Source: an uncultured Ectothiorhodospiraceae bacterium (GTDB lineage: Bacteria > Pseudomonadota > Gammaproteobacteria > UBA9214). Taken from it: 10,002 nt of DNA. The notes below the pieces were generated by a model, which made no database searches, was not told the DNA's origin, and worked only from the letters and a program-made list of their open reading frames with translations. A program made the position numbers and the translations under genes. Below, in pieces: positions 7,199-10,002 of this stretch; position 1 is the first letter of the stretch, and each line of letters begins with the position of its first letter. The DNA is taken from assembly GCA_947258945.1 (NCBI GenBank), contig CAMYKJ010000039.1, positions 1 to 10,002 of the forward strand, in the 5' to 3' direction.

Positions 7199-7744
7199 TC
7201 AATCAAGAAACTGCTCGGAATGCTCTTGGCTGCACTCCTCACCGGATCGCTGGTTGCTGCAGATGTCGCACTCAATCCGGATCACCCCGATCGCTATGTC
7301 GTCGTCCGTGGCGATACCCTCTGGGATATTTCGGCGAGGTTCCTGCGTGACCCCTGGATGTGGCCGGAAGTCTGGTATGTCAATCCACAGGTCGGCAACC
7401 CGCACCTGATCTACCCGGGCGATGTGCTGAATCTGGTCTATGTCGACGGCCAGCCGCGCATCCAGGTATCTCGCGACGGCAGGCTGTCTCCGCGTATTCG
7501 CGAGGAGAGCCTCGAGAATGCCATACCGACGATCCCGCTGGATGCTATCAAGCAGTTCCTCTCTCGCGCGCTGGTTGTGGATGAAGGCGAGCTTGAAGCC
7601 GCGCCGTACGTCGTGCAGAGCGCGGACGAGCATGTCATTACCGGTGCCGGCGACCGTGTCTACGTGCGCGGCATCGACAGCAACGACGTGGCCCTGTTCG
7701 ACATCTACGACGGGTGGCGCCTACATCGATCCCGATACCGATGA
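7196..7744 (+). CDS. Exported LysM-domain protein, N-terminal part of a frameshifted gene
   Basis: Predicted periplasmic or envelope protein that binds peptidoglycan. A signal peptide (MSIKKLLG plus hydrophobic core, cleavage near LVAA/DV at 22) is followed by one LysM domain (about 33-83): RYVVVRGDTLWDISARFL, then WPEVWYVNPQV and LIYPGDVL. This form, with the RDPWMWPEVW insertion, is typical of the LysM proteins encoded next to dprA in Pseudomonas and relatives. After residue 171 the frame breaks: the ORF reads D-G-W and stops at 7744, while the homologous sequence continues in the +1 frame from 7713 to 8216. The whole gene without the shift would encode about 339 residues. It heads the plus-strand arm, divergent from def, with a good ribosome site. 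Confidence 0.85.
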   Translation: MSIKKLLGMLLAALLTGSLVAADVALNPDHPDRYVVVRGDTLWDISARFLRDPWMWPEVWYVNPQVGNPHLIYPGDVLNLVYVDGQPRIQVSRDGRLSPRIREESLENAIPTIPLDAIKQFLSRALVVDEGELEAAPYVVQSADEHVITGAGDRVYVRGIDSNDVALFDIYDGWRLHRSRYR

Positions 7745-8216
7745 ACTGCTGGGTTACGAATCGATCTACGTCGGTACGGGCCCGGTACAGCGTTTCGGTG
7801 ACCCCGCCACCATCAAGCTGACCGAGACCACCCGCGAGGTCCGCGTGGGCGATCGCCTGCTGCCGGCCGACCGCTCTGAACCCGCGGCGTACTTCCAGCC
7901 GCACGCCACGCCGCCGGGCACCGAGGGCCATATCATCTCGGTACTGGATGGCGTCACGCAGATCGGCCAGTTCAGTGTCGTGGCGCTCGACCTTGGTGAA
8001 CGTGACGGTATCGAAATCGGGCATGTCATGCGGGTCTTCCAGAAAGGCATTGTCATTCGCGACGAAGTCAGCAACAAGTATGGCGACACCGTCAGGCTAC
8101 CGGACGAGGACGCCGGACTGGTGATGATCTTCCGTACCTACGAAAAGATCAGCTTCGGCCTGGTCATGAAGGCAACCCGCGCCATCCACATCAACGACTT
8201 CGTTCGCTCGCCCTGA
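7713..8216 (+). CDS. C-terminal part of the frameshifted LysM-domain protein
   Basis: Continuation of the 7196 gene in the next frame: GGAYIDPDTDELLGYES, then IYVGTG, DPATIKLTETTREVRVGDRLLP and an end at FVRSP. It is coherent, GC-rich coding sequence with no credible start of its own at this point; the same frame is open upstream from 7440 only as a shadow. The YxDPxTxELLGYE segment is what follows the first half in full-length relatives. Removing one base from the GGG at 7712-7714 (or restoring two lost bases) joins the halves. The domain has no catalytic motif that I can name and probably packs behind the LysM module. There is a 74-nt gap to dprA. Confidence 0.75.
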   Translation, partial: GGAYIDPDTDELLGYESIYVGTGPVQRFGDPATIKLTETTREVRVGDRLLPADRSEPAAYFQPHATPPGTEGHIISVLDGVTQIGQFSVVALDLGERDGIEIGHVMRVFQKGIVIRDEVSNKYGDTVRLPDEDAGLVMIFRTYEKISFGLVMKATRAIHINDFVRSP

Positions 8217-8270
8217 TATCAGAAAAATCCCTGCTGTCATAGCGACGCAGGATGACACGTTGCGGACCGT

Positions 8271-8290
8271 GCTGACGTATAGTAGTCAGC
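8271..8290 (+). promoter_or_regulatory. Inverted repeat with a -10-like core abutting the dprA start
   Basis: GCTGAC and GTCAGC arms of six bases flank an eight-base centre containing TATAGT (5 of 6 to a -10 box, 8278-8283). The element ends one base before the dprA ATG. There is no Shine-Dalgarno sequence here. ATGACA (5 of 6 to a -35) lies upstream, but the spacing is 20 bp. If the box is real, transcription would start at or next to the ATG and give a leaderless message. Confidence 0.3.
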
Positions 8291-9361
8291 ATGGCGGCAG
8301 CTTCAGCAGGGTGCAGCGGCGAGCAATCGCTGACTGACTGGCTGGATACCTTCGGCTCGCCATCCCTGGTGGTCCGTGCCCCGGCCGGTGACTTGCACGG
8401 GCTCGGACTGACATCGGCTGCCGTGGATGCCGTACGCCGGCCAGACCGGGCAGCGCTGGACCGTGACCTGGAATGGTCGCAGGGCCACGATAACCACATC
8501 ATCACCTGTCTCGACGACGCTTACCCGCCCCTGTTGCGGCAACTGCCCGACCCGCCACCACTGCTGTATGCACATGGCCGGGTCGAGCTGCTGGGCGAGC
8601 CGCAGCTGGCCATGGTCGGCAGTCGTAATCCAACCCGCTCCGGCCTGCAGACGGCGACCGATTTTGCCCGCCATCTCGGCGCCGCGGGTCTCGTCATTAC
8701 CAGCGGCCTCGCGCTGGGTATCGATGCCGCCAGTCACCAGGGCGCGCTGGACGCCGAAGCCGCTACCGTGGCCGTGGCCGGGACCGGTCTGGACCGGGTT
8801 TATCCGGCCGCTCACCGCGACCTGGCGCGCGCCATCGCGTCCACCAGTGTACTGGTCTCCGAGTTTCCTGTCGGCACGCCGCCGCTGGCGGAAAATTTTC
8901 CACGCCGCAACCGCATCATCAGCGGACTGAGTCTGGGCACGCTGGTCGTGGAGGCCGCGCTCCGCTCGGGCTCGCTGATCACCGCGCGACTGGCGGCCGA
9001 GCAGGGACGCGAGGTGTTCGCGATTCCGGGTTCGATCCACAACCCCCTGGCACGCGGCTGCCATCGCCTGATTCGGGAGGGCGCCAAACTGGTGGAGACT
9101 GCACAGGATGTCATCGACGAACTGACGCCGCTGGCCGCGGCCTGCGAGGCGGAATCCAGTACCGCACCGGCCGTAGCCCCGGAACTCGACCGGGACTATC
9201 TCCAACTTCTTGAAATAATGGAATTTGATGAAATTTCCATCGACCAGCTGGTGGAAAACAGTGGATTGACGCCGGCAGAAGTTTCCTCCATGCTGCTGCA
9301 ACTTGAGATGGGCGGACAGGTCGCTGCCAGCCATGGTGGATACTATATCCGACTGAAATAA
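8291..9361 (+). CDS. dprA: DNA processing protein DprA (Smf), N-terminal helical region shortened
   Basis: Binds single-stranded DNA taken up during transformation and loads RecA. The 356 residues contain a short N-terminal region, a Rossmann-fold core (about 70-280) with AMVGSRNPTRSG (107-118), TSGLALGIDAASHQGAL (137-153), FPRRNRIISGLS (203-214) and RSGSLITARLAAEQGREVFAIPG (225-247), a short linker, and a C-terminal winged-helix module (about 300-356, ISIDQLVENSGLTPAEVSSMLLQLEM). The N-terminus reads SLTDWL directly into DTFGSP. The helix-hairpin-helix stretch of about 17 residues (PGxGPxxxxxLL-like) that relatives carry between these is absent, and I do not find it in another frame. ATG 8291 is the only plausible early start. 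smg follows after 11 nt. Confidence 0.95.
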   Translation: MAAASAGCSGEQSLTDWLDTFGSPSLVVRAPAGDLHGLGLTSAAVDAVRRPDRAALDRDLEWSQGHDNHIITCLDDAYPPLLRQLPDPPPLLYAHGRVELLGEPQLAMVGSRNPTRSGLQTATDFARHLGAAGLVITSGLALGIDAASHQGALDAEAATVAVAGTGLDRVYPAAHRDLARAIASTSVLVSEFPVGTPPLAENFPRRNRIISGLSLGTLVVEAALRSGSLITARLAAEQGREVFAIPGSIHNPLARGCHRLIREGAKLVETAQDVIDELTPLAAACEAESSTAPAVAPELDRDYLQLLEIMEFDEISIDQLVENSGLTPAEVSSMLLQLEMGGQVAASHGGYYIRLK

Positions 9362-9372
9362 AAGGGTTTTAT
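9362..9372 (+). promoter_or_regulatory. Ribosome binding site of smg
   Basis: AAGGG follows the dprA stop and lies six bases before the smg ATG. The short spacing implies that dprA and smg are cotranscribed. Confidence 0.6.
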
Positions 9373-9846
9373 ATGAAAGAGAACGTTTTCGACGTGTTGA
9401 TGTACCTGTTCGAGAACTATTATATGGATGACGATCAGGGCCTCGCTGCAGACCGCGATGCCGTCCATCAGGAACTCAGCCAGGCGGGCTTCCCGAGTCG
9501 CGAAATCGAGCGGGCCTTTCTGTGGATGGAAGGCCTGGCCCACGATGATACCGCGCAGGTCACGCCGGCGGCGCGCTCCGTGCGTCTTTACTCGAGTGAC
9601 GAAATGAACCGGATCGACACCGAGAGTCGCGGCTTCCTGCTGTTCCTGGAGCAAATGGGCGTGCTGTCGCCTGCCAACCGTGAACGCGCCATCGAACAGG
9701 CCATGGCACTGGAAAGCGATGACTTCGATCTCGACCAGATGAAGTGGGTCATCCTGATGGTGCTGTTCAACCAGCCGGGTGGTGAAGATGCCTATGCCCT
9801 GGTTGAGGACCTGGTGATCGACAGCACCCAGCGCGGACTTCACTGA
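9373..9846 (+). CDS. smg: Smg family protein (DUF494)
   Basis: A small cytoplasmic protein of 157 residues, the same length as E. coli Smg. It begins MKENVFDVLMYLFENYYMD, has the central FPSREIERAFLWMEGLA segment and ends VEDLVIDSTQRGLH; these are recognisable features of the family. It is acidic, predicted mostly helical, without membrane segments or catalytic motif. The biochemical role is not firmly known. Its place between dprA and topA is the usual one in gammaproteobacteria, which supports the name. A strong ribosome site and 11-nt spacing link it to dprA. Confidence 0.93.
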   Translation: MKENVFDVLMYLFENYYMDDDQGLAADRDAVHQELSQAGFPSREIERAFLWMEGLAHDDTAQVTPAARSVRLYSSDEMNRIDTESRGFLLFLEQMGVLSPANRERAIEQAMALESDDFDLDQMKWVILMVLFNQPGGEDAYALVEDLVIDSTQRGLH

Positions 9847-9865
9847 TCACCGTGTTGTTTAATTT

Positions 9866-9878
9866 GCCTGCAGCAGGC
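9866..9878. repeat. Short inverted repeat in the smg-topA gap
   Basis: GCCTG and CAGGC arms flank a three-base centre within the 57-nt gap. No T run follows, so it is not an intrinsic terminator. TATATC (4 of 6 to a -10) lies about ten bases before the topA start, with no good -35. Confidence 0.25.
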
Positions 9879-9903
9879 CGCACCTGACTATATCCCGACT
9901 CGC

Positions 9904-10002
9904 ATGAGCAAGAACCTCGTAATCGTCGAATCACCCGCCAAGTGCAAGACCATCAAGAAATACCTGGGCAGGGGTTTCGATGTCATGGCCTCCTATGGCC
10001 AC
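9904..10002 (+). CDS. topA: DNA topoisomerase I (N-terminal 33 codons only)
   Basis: Type IA topoisomerase that relaxes negatively supercoiled DNA; the rest lies beyond the window. The visible part is the first strand of the TOPRIM domain: [20 protein letters not shown], then [13 protein letters not shown]. Glu9 in VESPAK is the invariant TOPRIM acid, at the same position as in E. coli. The spacing VESPAK-x-KTI-x-KYLG and the SYGH end match the family closely. ATG 9904 is the canonical start; the ribosome site is weak. It lies 57 nt after smg in the common smg-topA order. Confidence 0.95.
   Translation, partial: MSKNLVIVESPAKCKTIKKYLGRGFDVMASYGH

Noticed and set aside
7705..7744. Programmed +1 frameshift in the LysM gene
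   Set aside because: There is no slippery codon plus stop, no internal Shine-Dalgarno at the right distance, and no family precedent known to me. An indel or sequence error is simpler.
8271..8290. LexA (SOS) box before dprA
   Set aside because: The dyad is CTGAC-N8-GTCAG, two bases longer than CTGT-N8-ACAG and lacking the CTGT/ACAG ends.
1..10002. Mobile elements, CRISPR arrays, tRNA genes, toxin-antitoxin or defence systems
   Set aside because: No terminal inverted repeats, transposase motifs, regularly spaced repeats, tRNA cloverleaf or defence-type domains are visible. Every substantial stretch belongs to a housekeeping or regulatory gene.

Overview
The window looks like a chromosomal housekeeping segment of a GC-rich gammaproteobacterium. 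Gene content and order resemble the fmt/def/dprA/topA neighbourhood known from Pseudomonas and from Chromatiales-type lineages. Codon use is uniformly GC-rich in every gene. I see no insertion sequence, phage gene, tRNA, rRNA or CRISPR array. The genus cannot be fixed from sequence alone.

Layout: positions 1-6977 read on the minus strand, in transcription order def (peptide deformylase), fmt (Met-tRNA formyltransferase), rsmB (16S rRNA m5C967 methyltransferase), an exported DUF4390-type protein, an NtrY-like membrane histidine kinase, and an NtrX-like response regulator that runs off the left edge. Positions 7196-10002 read on the plus strand: a LysM-domain exported protein, dprA, smg and the first 33 codons of topA. 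The two arms diverge from a promoter region of about 220 bp (6978-7195). def and fmt act on the formyl-methionine at the two ends of its life, and rsmB modifies the ribosome. The NtrYX arm is an envelope-sensing two-component system. The LysM protein is predicted to bind peptidoglycan. DprA handles incoming single-stranded DNA, and TopA relaxes negative supercoils.

The interesting part is a set of departures from family norms. (1) The NtrY-like kinase has lost the stretch that should carry the F and G2 boxes of its ATP-binding domain, through what looks like a frame-changing deletion of roughly 70-75 nt near 1512-1520. (2) The NtrX-like regulator has no GAFTGA loop and has Gly-Asp instead of Asp-Glu in Walker B, so it probably does not activate sigma-54 polymerase in the usual way. 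(3) The LysM gene is split by a one-base frame change near 7712. (4) DprA lacks the N-terminal helix-hairpin-helix stretch that normally precedes its FGSP segment. Items 1, 3 and 4 are three indel-like lesions in one 10 kb window, so sequencing or assembly error has to be excluded before any biological reading. Item 2 is a substitution and shortened-loop pattern inside an open frame and is more likely real. I found no convincing previously undescribed multigene system.
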